A stretch of DNA of 64,000 nucleotides from Hwangdonia seohaensis (lineage in GTDB: Bacteria > Bacteroidota > Bacteroidia > Flavobacteriales > Flavobacteriaceae), in assembly GCF_031932625.1 (NCBI RefSeq), contig NZ_JAVSCK010000002.1, positions 803,892 through 867,891 on the forward strand, read 5' to 3'. Of the stretch, positions 26,768-35,840 are shown piece after piece. The notes below the pieces were generated by a model that saw nothing but the letters and a program-made list of their open reading frames with translations, was not told the origin of the DNA and did no database searches. Made by a program: the position numbers and the translations under genes. Position 1 is the first letter of the stretch. Each line of letters starts with the position of its first letter.

Positions 26768-27613
26768 TTACATCGCGCCCCATTCGGCAAGCGAATCTTT
26801 ATTCATTTTTACGTAATCGGCATTTCCGGCTTTTTCTGCCGCAGCTAAAGATTTTTTAGCCGCCGCAATCGCGCCCGCTTTATCGCCTGCTTTAGCGTAT
26901 ATTAAAGATTTTTGCCTTAGTTGCCAAAAACGAGGATTATCGGTCATACTCATGGCTTTATCAATCCATTCTTTGGCCTTAGTAATATCTTTTCCTTCGC
27001 TTAAATAGTAGGTTGCCGCAGCATAATAATCGTTAAAACCCGGGCCGTTTAAAGTTTTTTCAATAGCCGCAGAAACAGCTTTATCGGTTGGCACCGTAAA
27101 TGGAACAGCTACATAGGTTTTTTCCCAAATAAATTCTAAAGTTGCACTACTATTGGTGATGTTATTGATATCCATAGTAAAGGTTTCAACATTAAAAGGA
27201 ATCGGGTGTACTTCAGCACTTACTCTGGCTGCAACCTTACTTTCATCTAACTCAGCAGGTGCACCGCCTCCGTTATAATCGGTATAAAAAACAACGTCCC
27301 AAGAATCTGCTTGAGGAATTGTAAAAATCGCATACGATCCTGCTTTTAGTGCTTGCCCATCTACAGCAACATCTTCGCTAAAAGTTATTTTTGTTCTGGC
27401 ATTGGCACCCGTTCTCCACACTTTTCCGTAAGGCACTAAATCTCCAAAAACGGTTCTTCCTTTAACGCCGGGGCGAGAATAGTCTAGGTTTACAGTCGTT
27501 AATCCAACCATTTGTTCCACCTTTGATGATGGACTTGGTTGTGGTGTTTCAATTTGCGCATTTACCGAAAAAGCCATGGTAAATGCCATTAAAATTAATA
27601 GTAGTTTTTTCAT
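26768..27613 (-). CDS. Secreted DUF2911 domain protein
   Basis: 281 residues with signal peptide MKKLLLILMAFTMAFSVNAQ. DUF2911 spans ~25-175 (SSKVEQMVGLTTVNLDYSRP, VPYGKVWRTGANARTKITFS, GSYAIFTIPQ). The C-terminal ~85 residues are helical and Ala/Lys-rich, TPR-like (YYLSEGKDITKAKEWIDKAM). Family function unknown; widespread in Bacteroidetes. Confidence 0.88.
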   Translation of the reverse strand: MKKLLLILMAFTMAFSVNAQIETPQPSPSSKVEQMVGLTTVNLDYSRPGVKGRTVFGDLVPYGKVWRTGANARTKITFSEDVAVDGQALKAGSYAIFTIPQADSWDVVFYTDYNGGGAPAELDESKVAARVSAEVHPIPFNVETFTMDINNITNSSATLEFIWEKTYVAVPFTVPTDKAVSAAIEKTLNGPGFNDYYAAATYYLSEGKDITKAKEWIDKAMSMTDNPRFWQLRQKSLIYAKAGDKAGAIAAAKKSLAAAEKAGNADYVKMNKDSLAEWGAM

Positions 27614-27894
27614 TTTTAGTTTTTATTAGTTAATTAAATAGTCATTTATAATCCTATAAAATTACGCAATACAAATGCTTTTATTGTTAACAAAAGCTTA
27701 AAAAAACATGAATGTATTCTTAACTAATCGCGGTGATGTCAGCATTTCAACATGCATTTACTGCTTGATTAGTACTGTTTGCATATTTACAAAACAGGTA
27801 TTTGTTATTTGAATTAACTTCAAAATTTTTGGTTTTAATTTTATAAAAGAACAATTATCTAATTACCTTTAGTATAAGATAAACTCAAAAACAG

Positions 27895-29625
27895 ATGAAA
27901 AAAAAGCTTAATCAACTTGCGGCTACTGCAATTTGCGGCAATGATATTAGTTCATCCTGTTTATATGTTTCGGCTTTAGCTATTGTTTATGCTGGACAAT
28001 ATGCGTGGATTTCGCTACTTATGGTTTCCATCGTCCTTTTTTTATTTAGAAAAATTTATGGTGAAGTTGTTGGCGCATTACCGCTAAATGGTGGTGCATA
28101 TAACGCTTTATTAAATACTACAAAAAAATCAACAGCTTCATTTGCTGCCGCATTAACTGTGTTATCCTATATGGCTACGGCTGTAATTTCGGCTAGTGAA
28201 GCCGTAAAATATGCTCATGGTTTATGGGGCGGGATTCCTATATTGTATATCACCATACTTTTATTGGCCGTATTTATGGCCTTGGCAATTTCAGGTATTG
28301 GAGAATCATCAAAAGTTGCTATAGTAATTTTTGTTTTTCACCTCTGTTCATTGGTTACACTTTGTTTGTTCAGTATATACTTTCTTATCAACCATGGCTT
28401 TGATGTGCTTTATTCAAACTTTAAAGCGCCTTTAAAAGGCAGTATTACAATGGCTTTGTTTTTTGGCTTTGCAGCAGCCATGTTAGGCATAAGTGGTTTT
28501 GAAAGTTCTGCCAATTATGTTGAAGATCAAAAAAAAGGAGTGTTTCCAAAAACATTAAGAAATATGTGGATTGTAATAACCGTTTTTAACCCTTTGTTGG
28601 CATTTTTAGCTTTATCAATAATTCCTATAGCTACGATAAATGCAAATGAAGAAACCTTATTGTCTTTTATGGGCAACTTAACAGGTGGGCAATGGCTTTT
28701 ATATTTAGTGTCCGTTGATGCAGCTTTGGTACTAAGCGGCGCTGTATTGACCTCGTATGTGGGTATAGGCGGATTGGTAGAACGTATGGCACTAGATAGA
28801 ATTTTACCAAGTTTTTTATTGAAAAAGAACAAAAAAGGAAGTTCTTTTTTAATTTATATCACCTTCTTTTTGTTATGCAGTTCTATTTTAATTATTACGC
28901 TTGGAGATTTAAAGGCATTGGCCGGTGTTTATACTATGGCGTTTTTAAGTGTCATGATTTTATTTGCTATAGGAAACGTGTTGCTTAAGGTAAACAGAAA
29001 CAACTTGCCAAGGCCGGAACGTGCAGGTTGGATTTCAATCGTCATAGCCATTGCGGGCGTAGCCATTGCGTTATTGGGAAATATGATTCTAAACCCGGAC
29101 TATTTAATCATATTTTTAGATTATTTGATTCCTACCTTACTGGTTGTAGGTTTTATGCTACATAGAACAACCGTGTTAAAAGGGCTGTTATTATTTATTG
29201 ATTACTTAACGTCTGAAAAACTAGCCATATTCAAAAGCCTGAGCTTCAAAATAAAAAATGCTATTCATAACATTAACAATCAACAATTTGTATTTTTTAC
29301 AAATCATGACGATGTAGCCACTTTAAATAAAGTATTGCAATATATCTCTGCCAATGAAAACACAAAACGATTAAAAATTGTTGCCGTTTTGAATGAAGAC
29401 AATCATATAGCTCCAAACCTAAGAAATGATGTACGGGTTTTAGATCGTGCATACCCCTTGATAAATATTGAATTAATTGAAGAAAAGGGGATTTTTGGTC
29501 CGGAAAAAATTCAAGAGCTATCCAAACGCTGGAACATCCCTATAAATTTTATGTTTATAGGATCACCTGACGACCAATTCGCATACCGCGTTGAAGAATT
29601 AGGGGATGTTCGATTAATCATTTAG
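27895..29625 (+). CDS. APC superfamily amino-acid/polyamine permease with C-terminal cytosolic domain
   Basis: 576 residues. About twelve membrane helices occupy residues 1-430 (LAATAICGNDISSSCLYVSA, GALPLNGGAYNALLN, FGFAAAMLGISGFESSANYV). The last ~130 residues are soluble, alternating alpha/beta (FVFFTNHDDVATLNKVLQYI, NIPINFMFIGSPDDQF), resembling a USP-type regulatory domain. Substrate unknown. The 281-bp upstream gap shows a TTGTTAACAA palindrome at 27684-27693 and nothing else I can name. Confidence 0.85.
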   Translation: MKKKLNQLAATAICGNDISSSCLYVSALAIVYAGQYAWISLLMVSIVLFLFRKIYGEVVGALPLNGGAYNALLNTTKKSTASFAAALTVLSYMATAVISASEAVKYAHGLWGGIPILYITILLLAVFMALAISGIGESSKVAIVIFVFHLCSLVTLCLFSIYFLINHGFDVLYSNFKAPLKGSITMALFFGFAAAMLGISGFESSANYVEDQKKGVFPKTLRNMWIVITVFNPLLAFLALSIIPIATINANEETLLSFMGNLTGGQWLLYLVSVDAALVLSGAVLTSYVGIGGLVERMALDRILPSFLLKKNKKGSSFLIYITFFLLCSSILIITLGDLKALAGVYTMAFLSVMILFAIGNVLLKVNRNNLPRPERAGWISIVIAIAGVAIALLGNMILNPDYLIIFLDYLIPTLLVVGFMLHRTTVLKGLLLFIDYLTSEKLAIFKSLSFKIKNAIHNINNQQFVFFTNHDDVATLNKVLQYISANENTKRLKIVAVLNEDNHIAPNLRNDVRVLDRAYPLINIELIEEKGIFGPEKIQELSKRWNIPINFMFIGSPDDQFAYRVEELGDVRLII

Positions 29626-29938
29626 CTCAGTTTTAAGTATGCAAGAGCATTACATGTCCTGACAGGTTTATTTTATAAGATAAAAACATTTTGTTTAACA
29701 TTGTATATGTTTTGTTAAACATTTTATATATTTGCTATCAATTATTTGCTGAATTTGAAACGTTTAATTTCTAAATCAATGGGTAGTGTATAAAAAACAT
29801 GTCATTTGATATCAAAACAAGGTTTTTTTAGTTCCAATAATTTAATGTTCAACTTAAAAAACGAACAACCAGTTACCATAATACCATTCTGCTGATTTCT
29901 ATTTTTAACCCGAGGAATTTGCATCAAAATAAAAACAA
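29626..29938 (+). other. 313-bp intergenic region upstream of SDR/DUF2867 gene
   Basis: No ORF with coding character. It holds the promoter described at 29689-29734 and a ~200-bp AT-rich leader before the ATG at 29939. Confidence 0.5.
29689..29734 (+). promoter_or_regulatory. Shared-type promoter of the light/oxidative-stress cluster, copy A
   Basis: TTTTGTTTAACATT starts at 29689 and TTTTGTTAAACATT at 29710, exactly 21 bp apart, followed by the -7 box TATATTTG at 29727-29734. The first TTTTG lies 38 bp before the -7, the same as in copy B at 31392. The usual -33 TTG is absent at its normal distance, as expected for an activator-dependent promoter. TTGTTTAACA and TTGTTAAACA are near-palindromes, suitable for a dimeric regulator. 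Confidence 0.55.
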
Positions 29939-31366
29939 ATGAAAATTCTCGTTACAGGAGCAACAGGTTATATTGGCAAACGGCTAATACCTTTATTAAT
30001 TCAAAATGAGCATCAGGTAATCTGTTGTGTAAGAGACAAACTTCGTGCTGACGAAAGCTATAAAAACGAATCGCTAATAGAAATTATTGAAGCCGATTTT
30101 TTAAAGCCCGAAACACTTAAAAATATACCCAAAGACATCGATGTGGCTTATTATTTAATCCATTCGATGTCCAATTCTTCCAAAGACTTTGAATCGTTGG
30201 AAGAAAAATGCGCAAAAAACTTTAAAACCTGTCTTGAAACCACAAAAGTAAAACAGGTGATTTATTTAAGTGGTATAACCAATGAAGAAGAACTCTCCAA
30301 ACATTTACGGTCCAGACAAAACGTAGAAAAAATTCTCGAATCGAAACACTACGCCACAACAATTTTTAAGGCAGGTATCATTGTTGGTTCGGGCAGTTCT
30401 TCTTTCGAAATCATTCGCGATTTAGTTGAGAAACTTCCTTTTATGATTGCTCCAAAATGGCTAAATACCAAAACACAACCTTTGGCGGTTCGAGATGTGC
30501 TAGCCTTTTTAAGCGGTGCTGCGGGCCATAACAAACTTTACAATAAAACCTATGATGTTTTTGGGCCCGAAGTATTAACATATAAGCAGTTGTTGCTTCA
30601 ATTCGCAGAAGTTCGTAACCTAAAACGTTATATTTTAACGGTACCGGTAATGACACCAAAACTATCCTCCTATTGGCTGTATTTTGTCACTTCAACCTCG
30701 TATAAATTAGCCACATCGTTGGTTGATAGCATGGGTGTTCAAATTATTGGCAAACCCAGTAATATCAATGAAATTTTAAAGGTTAGCCCGTTAACTTACA
30801 AGCAAGCGGTTTCACTGGCATTCGAAAAAATTGAGCAAAATAGCATCATTTCCAGTTGGAAGGACTCCATGGTTAGCAGTGGCCGATTGCCCAACAATTT
30901 GCATAAATATGTTAATGTACCCAAATATGGCTGTTTTAAAGATTATAAAGAACGACCTGTGGAAAATCCTAAAAAAACCATTGATAAAATTTGGGCCATT
31001 GGCGGTAAAAACGGATGGTATTACGGTTCTTTTTTATGGCGCATACGTGGTTATATCGATAAAGCTGTTGGCGGTATTGGTTTACGCAGAGGCCGTACAA
31101 ACCCAACCGAACTCCATGCTGGCGATGCTTTGGATTTTTGGCGGGTCATTTTTGCCGATAAAACCCAACAAAAACTGTTGCTTTACGCAGAAATGCGATT
31201 ACCCGGTGAAGCTTGGTTGGAATTTAAGATTGAAGAAGGTGTTTTAAAACAAACCGCTACGTTTAGACCCCGTGGGCTCTGGGGTCGACTGTATTGGTAC
31301 AGCGTATTACCGTTCCACGGATTCATTTTTAAAGGCATGATAACTAAGCTCTCCAAAACACAATAA
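29939..31366 (+). CDS. SDR family NAD(P)-binding protein with DUF2867 domain
   Basis: 475 residues. Residues 1-290 are an atypical extended SDR fold (MKILVTGATGYIGKRLIPLL, DVAYYLIHSM, VKQVIYLSGI). Residues ~330-475 are DUF2867 (GGIGLRRGRTNPTELHAGDA, DFWRVIFAD, EMRLPGEAWLEF). The classical YxxxK is not evident. Function unknown; the family is frequent beside photolyase in Bacteroidetes. It opens the 29.9-36.2 kb stress cluster with its own promoter. Confidence 0.85.
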   Translation: MKILVTGATGYIGKRLIPLLIQNEHQVICCVRDKLRADESYKNESLIEIIEADFLKPETLKNIPKDIDVAYYLIHSMSNSSKDFESLEEKCAKNFKTCLETTKVKQVIYLSGITNEEELSKHLRSRQNVEKILESKHYATTIFKAGIIVGSGSSSFEIIRDLVEKLPFMIAPKWLNTKTQPLAVRDVLAFLSGAAGHNKLYNKTYDVFGPEVLTYKQLLLQFAEVRNLKRYILTVPVMTPKLSSYWLYFVTSTSYKLATSLVDSMGVQIIGKPSNINEILKVSPLTYKQAVSLAFEKIEQNSIISSWKDSMVSSGRLPNNLHKYVNVPKYGCFKDYKERPVENPKKTIDKIWAIGGKNGWYYGSFLWRIRGYIDKAVGGIGLRRGRTNPTELHAGDALDFWRVIFADKTQQKLLLYAEMRLPGEAWLEFKIEEGVLKQTATFRPRGLWGRLYWYSVLPFHGFIFKGMITKLSKTQ

Positions 31367-31391
31367 GTTTTCCTTATAGTTCGATAAATAT

Positions 31392-31437
31392 TTTTGTTTA
31401 AGTTTTAACACAACATATTAAACATTTTTTATATTTG
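31392..31437 (+). promoter_or_regulatory. Shared-type promoter of the light/oxidative-stress cluster, copy B
   Basis: TTTTGTTTAAG at 31392-31402, TTAAACATTTTTTATATTTG at 31418-31437 with the -7 box TATATTTG at 31430-31437. The spacing from TTTTG to the -7 box is 38 bp as in copy A, and TTAAACATTTT is conserved at the same place. Confidence 0.55.
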
Positions 31438-31508
31438 TATTATTAAGTTTAAAATGGTGTTACACATCATACCATTTTCAATATTAAAACAATTAAAAGA
31501 CAAGAATT

Positions 31509-31733
31509 ATGGATTTAATCAATAGAGCACTAGAGTTTGAACAACGAAAAATGAGATCGCTTTCAACATCAGATAGAGTAAAAATTTCGAGGGAAGCCAA
31601 AGCGTTAATTTTGGATTTAAACCAAGTATATAAAATTAAGAAAGACGAAAAAATTATGGATATAATGAAGCGTTTAACGGCTATTAAACGTAAAGTAGAA
31701 AAACGCTTGAAGGGAGCGCCATTAACCGCTTAA
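31509..31733 (+). CDS. Small helical protein, tandem paralogue 1
   Basis: 74 residues, all-helical by composition, basic (MDLINRALEFEQRKMRSLST at the start; KRLTAIKRKVEKRLKG at the end). It is a clear paralogue of the protein at 31904. I do not know a function. It sits in the stress/photolyase cluster behind promoter copy B and 143 bp after the SDR gene. Confidence 0.75.
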   Translation: MDLINRALEFEQRKMRSLSTSDRVKISREAKALILDLNQVYKIKKDEKIMDIMKRLTAIKRKVEKRLKGAPLTA

Positions 31734-31763
31734 TTTTTCAAATAATAGCGATTTTAAAAACCG

Positions 31764-31799
31764 TTTTAAACAAAATATATTAAATTTTATATAATATTT
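31764..31799 (+). promoter_or_regulatory. Possible shared-type promoter, copy C (degenerate)
   Basis: TTTTAAACAAAA at 31764-31775 is the reverse complement of the TTTTGTTTAA box of copies A and B. TTAAATTTT at 31780 is followed 12 bp later by a weak -7 (TAATATTT, 31792-31799), the same offset as TTAAA to -7 in copy B. The match is weaker than A or B. Confidence 0.35.
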
Positions 31800-31903
31800 C
31801 TCTCTATAAAACAGAAATGACGCAGATTTTATTATATTGTCGAATTGTGAAATATCTAACATAGATTCACACCAATATAATTCAAGATAAAATATTAAAA
31901 AAT

Positions 31904-32119
31904 ATGGAGATTATTGATAAAGCTTTAGAGTTCGAACAACGTAAACACACTTTTAAAACAACCAGTGAGCGTATCGAATCGTCTAGAGAAGTAAAAGATT
32001 TAATATTGAGTTTAAATGCCATTTATAAAGAAAATAAAGATCCTGAAATAATGGATTTAATGAAACGCTTAACGGTTATTAAACAAAAAATCGAAAAAAG
32101 GCTCAAGGGCAGGCCATAA
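31904..32119 (+). CDS. Small helical protein, tandem paralogue 2
   Basis: 71 residues. Aligned without gaps with the protein at 31509: both begin with (D/E)IxxALEFEQRK, both have SREVKxLIL-type middle and MDxMKRLTxIKxKxEKRLKG end. It starts the tightly packed run SDR-GPx-Lacal_2735-TspO-SRPBCC-photolyase, with only 25 bp to the next gene. Function unknown. Confidence 0.75.
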   Translation: MEIIDKALEFEQRKHTFKTTSERIESSREVKDLILSLNAIYKENKDPEIMDLMKRLTVIKQKIEKRLKGRP

Positions 32120-32144
32120 AACAAAAAAATGCCCTGAAACCATT

Positions 32145-32828
32145 ATGAAAACAATTATTGTTATAGGTGGAAGTAAGGGCATTGGAAAGGCCATTATAAA
32201 CACATTAGTCAATTCCCATAAAGTCGTAAACATTAGCAGAACCGCTCGAAACTTCGAGCATGCTAATTTAACCCACCACACCTGCGACGTCACCACAGAT
32301 AATTTACCCGAAATTCAACATGCCGACGGCCTTATATATTGCCCAGGTAGCATCAATTTGAAACCCATTTCCAGATTAAGCATCACCGATTTTAAAAACG
32401 ATTTTGAAATCAATGTTTTGGGTACCGTAAAAGCCATTCAACATTATTTACCCATCCTAAAAAAAGGAAACAAACCCGCTATTCTGCTTTTTAGTACCGT
32501 GGCGGCAACATTGGGCATGCCGTTTCATGCTAGTATTGCCACTGCAAAATCCGGCGTTGAAGGTTTGGTAAAATCGTTGGGTGCAGAACTTGCTCCAACC
32601 ATACGCATTAATGCCATTGCACCTACCGTTACCAACACGCAATTGGCTTCAAAACTATTGCGAAATGATAAAATGATTGAAAACATAACCGAAAGACATC
32701 CACTTAAAAAATTTTTAAACCCAGAAGAGGTAGCAGATATGGCAACCTTTTTAATGTCGGATAAAGCTGCCTCCATGTCTGGACAAATTTTCCAAATGGA
32801 CTGTGGCATTGTAAGTTTTAAAATATGA
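32145..32828 (+). CDS. SDR family oxidoreductase lacking the catalytic Tyr
   Basis: 227 residues. Cofactor motif VIGGSKGIGKAI at the N-terminus, the Asn-containing NVLGTVKAIQHY, and a C-terminal MSGQIFQMDCG typical of classical SDRs. The active-site segment reads FSTVAATLGMPFHASIATAK: the Ser is present but Ile stands where YxxxK needs Tyr. Either another residue is used or the protein is not a normal dehydrogenase. Overlaps the peroxidase gene by 4 bp. Confidence 0.85.
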   Translation: MKTIIVIGGSKGIGKAIINTLVNSHKVVNISRTARNFEHANLTHHTCDVTTDNLPEIQHADGLIYCPGSINLKPISRLSITDFKNDFEINVLGTVKAIQHYLPILKKGNKPAILLFSTVAATLGMPFHASIATAKSGVEGLVKSLGAELAPTIRINAIAPTVTNTQLASKLLRNDKMIENITERHPLKKFLNPEEVADMATFLMSDKAASMSGQIFQMDCGIVSFKI

Positions 32829-33364
32829 ATCTACTAAAAACTTTTATGGCTATTTTTTTTTCAAACGAAAACAACCACAAAAAAATGAATATCAATTCTA
32901 TTTACGATATTGAAATAAATTCACTTGAAGGCAAACCTTTAAAACTTTCAGAATTTAAAGGAAAACACATTCTTTTTGTAAATGTGGCTTCGCAATGTGG
33001 ATTTACACCGCAATACAAAGCCTTACAGGAGCTGCATGAAGCCTATAAAAACAAACTACAGGTTATTGGCGTGCCTTGTAACCAGTTTGGGAGTCAAGAG
33101 CCTGGAAATGCCGAAAGCATAAAATCGTTTTGCGAAAAAAATTATGGCGTTAGGTTTTTAATCACCGAAAAAATTGATGTAAAAGGCAATAACCAGCACC
33201 CGCTTTATACTTGGCTAACTCAAAAAGAGAACAACGGACGCAAAAATTCTTCTGTAAAGTGGAATTTTCAAAAATATTTAATCGACAGCGACGGCAATTT
33301 AGTGGATTACTATTTTTCAAACACAAGTCCGCTAAGTTTAAAAATCACAAAACACTTAAAATAA
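32825..33364 (+). CDS. Glutathione peroxidase family thiol peroxidase
   Basis: 179 residues from the ATG overlapping the SDR stop (ATGA); an ATG at 32885 would give 159 residues and a cleaner domain start. The peroxidatic Cys lies in FVNVASQCGFT (Cys, not selenocysteine); other landmarks are the Gln/Asn motif PCNQFGSQEPG and the Trp/Asn motif VKWNFQKYLID. It reduces H2O2 or lipid peroxides, in bacteria usually with thioredoxin. It fits the oxidative-stress theme of the cluster. Confidence 0.9.
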   Translation: MNLLKTFMAIFFSNENNHKKMNINSIYDIEINSLEGKPLKLSEFKGKHILFVNVASQCGFTPQYKALQELHEAYKNKLQVIGVPCNQFGSQEPGNAESIKSFCEKNYGVRFLITEKIDVKGNNQHPLYTWLTQKENNGRKNSSVKWNFQKYLIDSDGNLVDYYFSNTSPLSLKITKHLK

Positions 33365-33368
33365 AGCT

Positions 33369-33545
33369 ATGTTCGGATTATTTAAAAAGAAAACCGAGGT
33401 CCAAAAACTTCAAAAAAAGTATGAAAATCTCATGAAAGAATGGCATAGGCTATCCAGTATAAACCGTTCGGAAAGCGATAAAACATACGAAGAAGCCGAA
33501 GCTATTGCCAAACTAATTGAAATTTTAAAACATGAAACTATTTAA
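33369..33545 (+). CDS. Lacal_2735-type small protein (58 aa)
   Basis: ATG at 33369, TAA at 33543-33545. The N-terminus MFGLFKKKTEVQKLQKKYE and the later EEAEAIAKLIEIL are characteristic of the Lacal_2735 family, short helical proteins found next to photolyase genes in Flavobacteria. Function unknown. It overlaps tspO by 14 bp, showing coupling. Confidence 0.8.
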   Translation: MFGLFKKKTEVQKLQKKYENLMKEWHRLSSINRSESDKTYEEAEAIAKLIEILKHETI

Positions 33546-33993
33546 ATACATTATCGTTTTTTTAATTATCAATTTTGGTGCTTTGGCCATTGGGAGCTGG
33601 CTTATGGACAATGGGCCACAAAGCCATTGGTACATTAACCTAAACAAAGCGCCTTGGACACCACCAGGTTGGGTATTTGGAGCTGCTTGGACCACCATAA
33701 TGGTTTGCTTTTCCATCTATATGGCGTTTCTTTATAAACTATTAACATCAGAAAAAGTCATTGTGCTTTTCAGTATTCAATTTGCTTTAAACGTTGTTTG
33801 GAATTACGTCTTTTTCAATCAGCATTTGGTTGCTTTAGGCTTAGCCGTTATTCTTGCATTAACCTTAGTGGTTGCCTTTTTTCTATTGTCATTCAGAAAA
33901 GAATTGAAATTAAAAAGTGTATTAATACTCCCCTATTTTATCTGGCTTTGTATAGCCACCTCACTTAACGCATACATTCTCTTTTACAATTAA
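33532..33993 (+). CDS. tspO: TspO/MBR family tryptophan-rich sensory protein
   Basis: 153 residues with five membrane helices, the normal TspO size. The first-loop signature LNKAPWTPPGWVFGAAWTTI is clear, and FALNVVWNYVFFNQH is the second conserved segment. TspO binds porphyrins and cholesterol-like ligands and is linked to light and oxidative stress. Overlaps the Lacal_2735 gene and is 4 bp before the SRPBCC gene. Confidence 0.93.
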   Translation: MKLFKYIIVFLIINFGALAIGSWLMDNGPQSHWYINLNKAPWTPPGWVFGAAWTTIMVCFSIYMAFLYKLLTSEKVIVLFSIQFALNVVWNYVFFNQHLVALGLAVILALTLVVAFFLLSFRKELKLKSVLILPYFIWLCIATSLNAYILFYN

Positions 33994-33997
33994 TTAG

Positions 33998-34459
33998 ATG
34001 AAAATTTACAGACTTCATAAAAAACAGAATTTACCCATAACCGTTGATGAAGCTTGGGGTTTTCTATCGAACCCTAAAAACTTAAAAACGATTACACCGG
34101 ATTATATGGGGTTTAACATCCTATCCGGAGCTGATAGACCTATGTTTGCGGGTCAGATTATTCAATATATGGTAACACCCGTTTTGGGGATAAAAACCAA
34201 ATGGGTAACCGAAATCACCCATAGCGTTAACAAACAGTATTTTGTTGACGAACAGCGTTTGGGCCCTTATGCCTTGTGGCACCATAAGCATTTTATAAAA
34301 GAAATTGATGGTGGTGTAGAAATGGAAGACATTATCGATTATAAATTGCCTTTCGGGATAATCGGACAATGGATTCACCCCTTTTTAGTTAAGCCAAAAC
34401 TGGAAGAAATTTTTAATTACAGAACAAAAAAATTAGAAGAATTATTCGGCACGTATTAA
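33998..34459 (+). CDS. SRPBCC family protein
   Basis: 153 residues of one START/Bet v1-type helix-grip fold: PITVDEAWGFLSNPKNLKTI at the first helix, then beta strands and the long C-terminal helix (PKLEEIFNYRTKKLEELF). Such proteins bind hydrophobic ligands; members beside photolyase are common. Ligand unknown. One nucleotide separates it from the photolyase gene. Confidence 0.82.
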   Translation: MKIYRLHKKQNLPITVDEAWGFLSNPKNLKTITPDYMGFNILSGADRPMFAGQIIQYMVTPVLGIKTKWVTEITHSVNKQYFVDEQRLGPYALWHHKHFIKEIDGGVEMEDIIDYKLPFGIIGQWIHPFLVKPKLEEIFNYRTKKLEELFGTY

Positions 34460-34460
34460 T

Positions 34461-35765
34461 ATGAAAGATACAATAAACATATTCTGGTTTCGCCGCGATT
34501 TAAGGCTTGACGACAATCACGGGTTATTTGAAGCTTTAAAAGATCAACACCAAGTGCTCCCTATTTTTATTTTCGATTCTGAAATATTAGAAAAATTACC
34601 TGAAAACGATGCCCGCGTTACCTTTATTCACAACACCCTTCAAACTTTAAACAGCAAGTTAAAAAATGAGCATGACAGCGGTATAGCAATGTATCACGGT
34701 AAACCGATTGAAGTTTTTAAAAGAATTATTGCCGATTACAACATCAAAACGGTTTTTACCAACCACGATTACGAACCCTATGCCAAAACTCGCGATAAAA
34801 AAATTAAAGACTTTTTAAACGATAACAACATAGCGTTTAAAACCCATAAAGATCAGGTTGTTTTTGAAAAAAACGATGTCGTAAAAAGCGATGGCACACC
34901 CTATCTGGTTTACACGCCCTATATGAAACGTTGGAAAGCCACCTTTACGGATAGCGACATAAAACCTTTCGATTCGGAAAAATTATTGGACCATGTGATT
35001 AAAGAGAAATCACTGCCAAATTTAAGTTTATCCGATATGGGTTTTAAAGCTTCAAATCAGCACATAAAACCCTATCAAGTCACTCCAAAATTAATACAAA
35101 ACTACGAGGCTACACGCAACTTCCCCGCGCAAGATAGCACCTCACGCCTAGGCCCTCATTTGCGATTTGGTACGGTAAGCATCCGCAAAATGATGCAAAA
35201 AGCCATAGCGGAATCCCAGGAAGTGTTTTGGCAAGAATTGATTTGGCGCGAGTTTTTCATGCAAATCCTCTGGCACTTTCCGCAGACGCAAACCCAGAGT
35301 TTCAAACCCAAATACGACCGTATTGTGTGGCGTAATAACGAAACCGAATTTAAAGCGTGGTGCGCAGGTAAAACGGGTTATCCCTTGGTAGATGCCGGTA
35401 TGCGGCAATTAAATAAAACGGGGTTTATGCACAACCGGGTACGTATGCTGGTAGGTAGTTTTTTATGTAAGCATTTATTAATCGATTGGCGCTGGGGCGA
35501 AGCCTATTTTGCCGAAAAACTACACGATTACGATATGGCAAGCAACATTGGCAACTGGCAATGGGTGGCTGGTTGCGGCGTTGATGCAGCCCCATATTTC
35601 AGGATTTTCAACCCAACAACCCAAATTAAAAAATTTGATAAAAACTTGGAATACATTAAAACCTGGGTGCCCGATTTTCAGGAGCTCACCTACCCCAAGG
35701 AAATTGTAGAGCACAAAGCGGCACGCGAACGCTGTTTACAGGTTTACAAACAAGCGCTCCAATAA
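34461..35765 (+). CDS. phr: Deoxyribodipyrimidine photolyase (cryptochrome/photolyase family)
   Basis: 434 residues. N-terminal alpha/beta domain starts IFWFRRDLRLDDNHGL; the FAD-binding helical domain has TSRLGPHLRFGTVSIRKM, WQELIWREFFMQILWHFP, GKTGYPLVDAGMRQLNKTG and NIGNWQWVAGCGVDAAPYFR. This is a class I CPD photolyase pattern: it repairs cyclobutane pyrimidine dimers with blue light. It is the last gene of the dense run, which places DNA repair together with peroxide and porphyrin-related functions. Confidence 0.93.
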   Translation: MKDTINIFWFRRDLRLDDNHGLFEALKDQHQVLPIFIFDSEILEKLPENDARVTFIHNTLQTLNSKLKNEHDSGIAMYHGKPIEVFKRIIADYNIKTVFTNHDYEPYAKTRDKKIKDFLNDNNIAFKTHKDQVVFEKNDVVKSDGTPYLVYTPYMKRWKATFTDSDIKPFDSEKLLDHVIKEKSLPNLSLSDMGFKASNQHIKPYQVTPKLIQNYEATRNFPAQDSTSRLGPHLRFGTVSIRKMMQKAIAESQEVFWQELIWREFFMQILWHFPQTQTQSFKPKYDRIVWRNNETEFKAWCAGKTGYPLVDAGMRQLNKTGFMHNRVRMLVGSFLCKHLLIDWRWGEAYFAEKLHDYDMASNIGNWQWVAGCGVDAAPYFRIFNPTTQIKKFDKNLEYIKTWVPDFQELTYPKEIVEHKAARERCLQVYKQALQ

Positions 35766-35840
35766 CAACACAATGTATTTTTTATAAATGGGTTCAAATA
35801 TTTAATTAACTTTAAAACATGAACCAAAAAAAATATAAAA

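Noticed and set aside
27674..27694. GCTTTTATTGTTAACAAAAGC hairpin between DUF2911 and APC genes, with TTGTTAACAA inside
   Set aside because: Resembles the TTGTTTAACA box of the stress cluster but lacks the 38-bp spacing to a -7 box; treated as coincidence.
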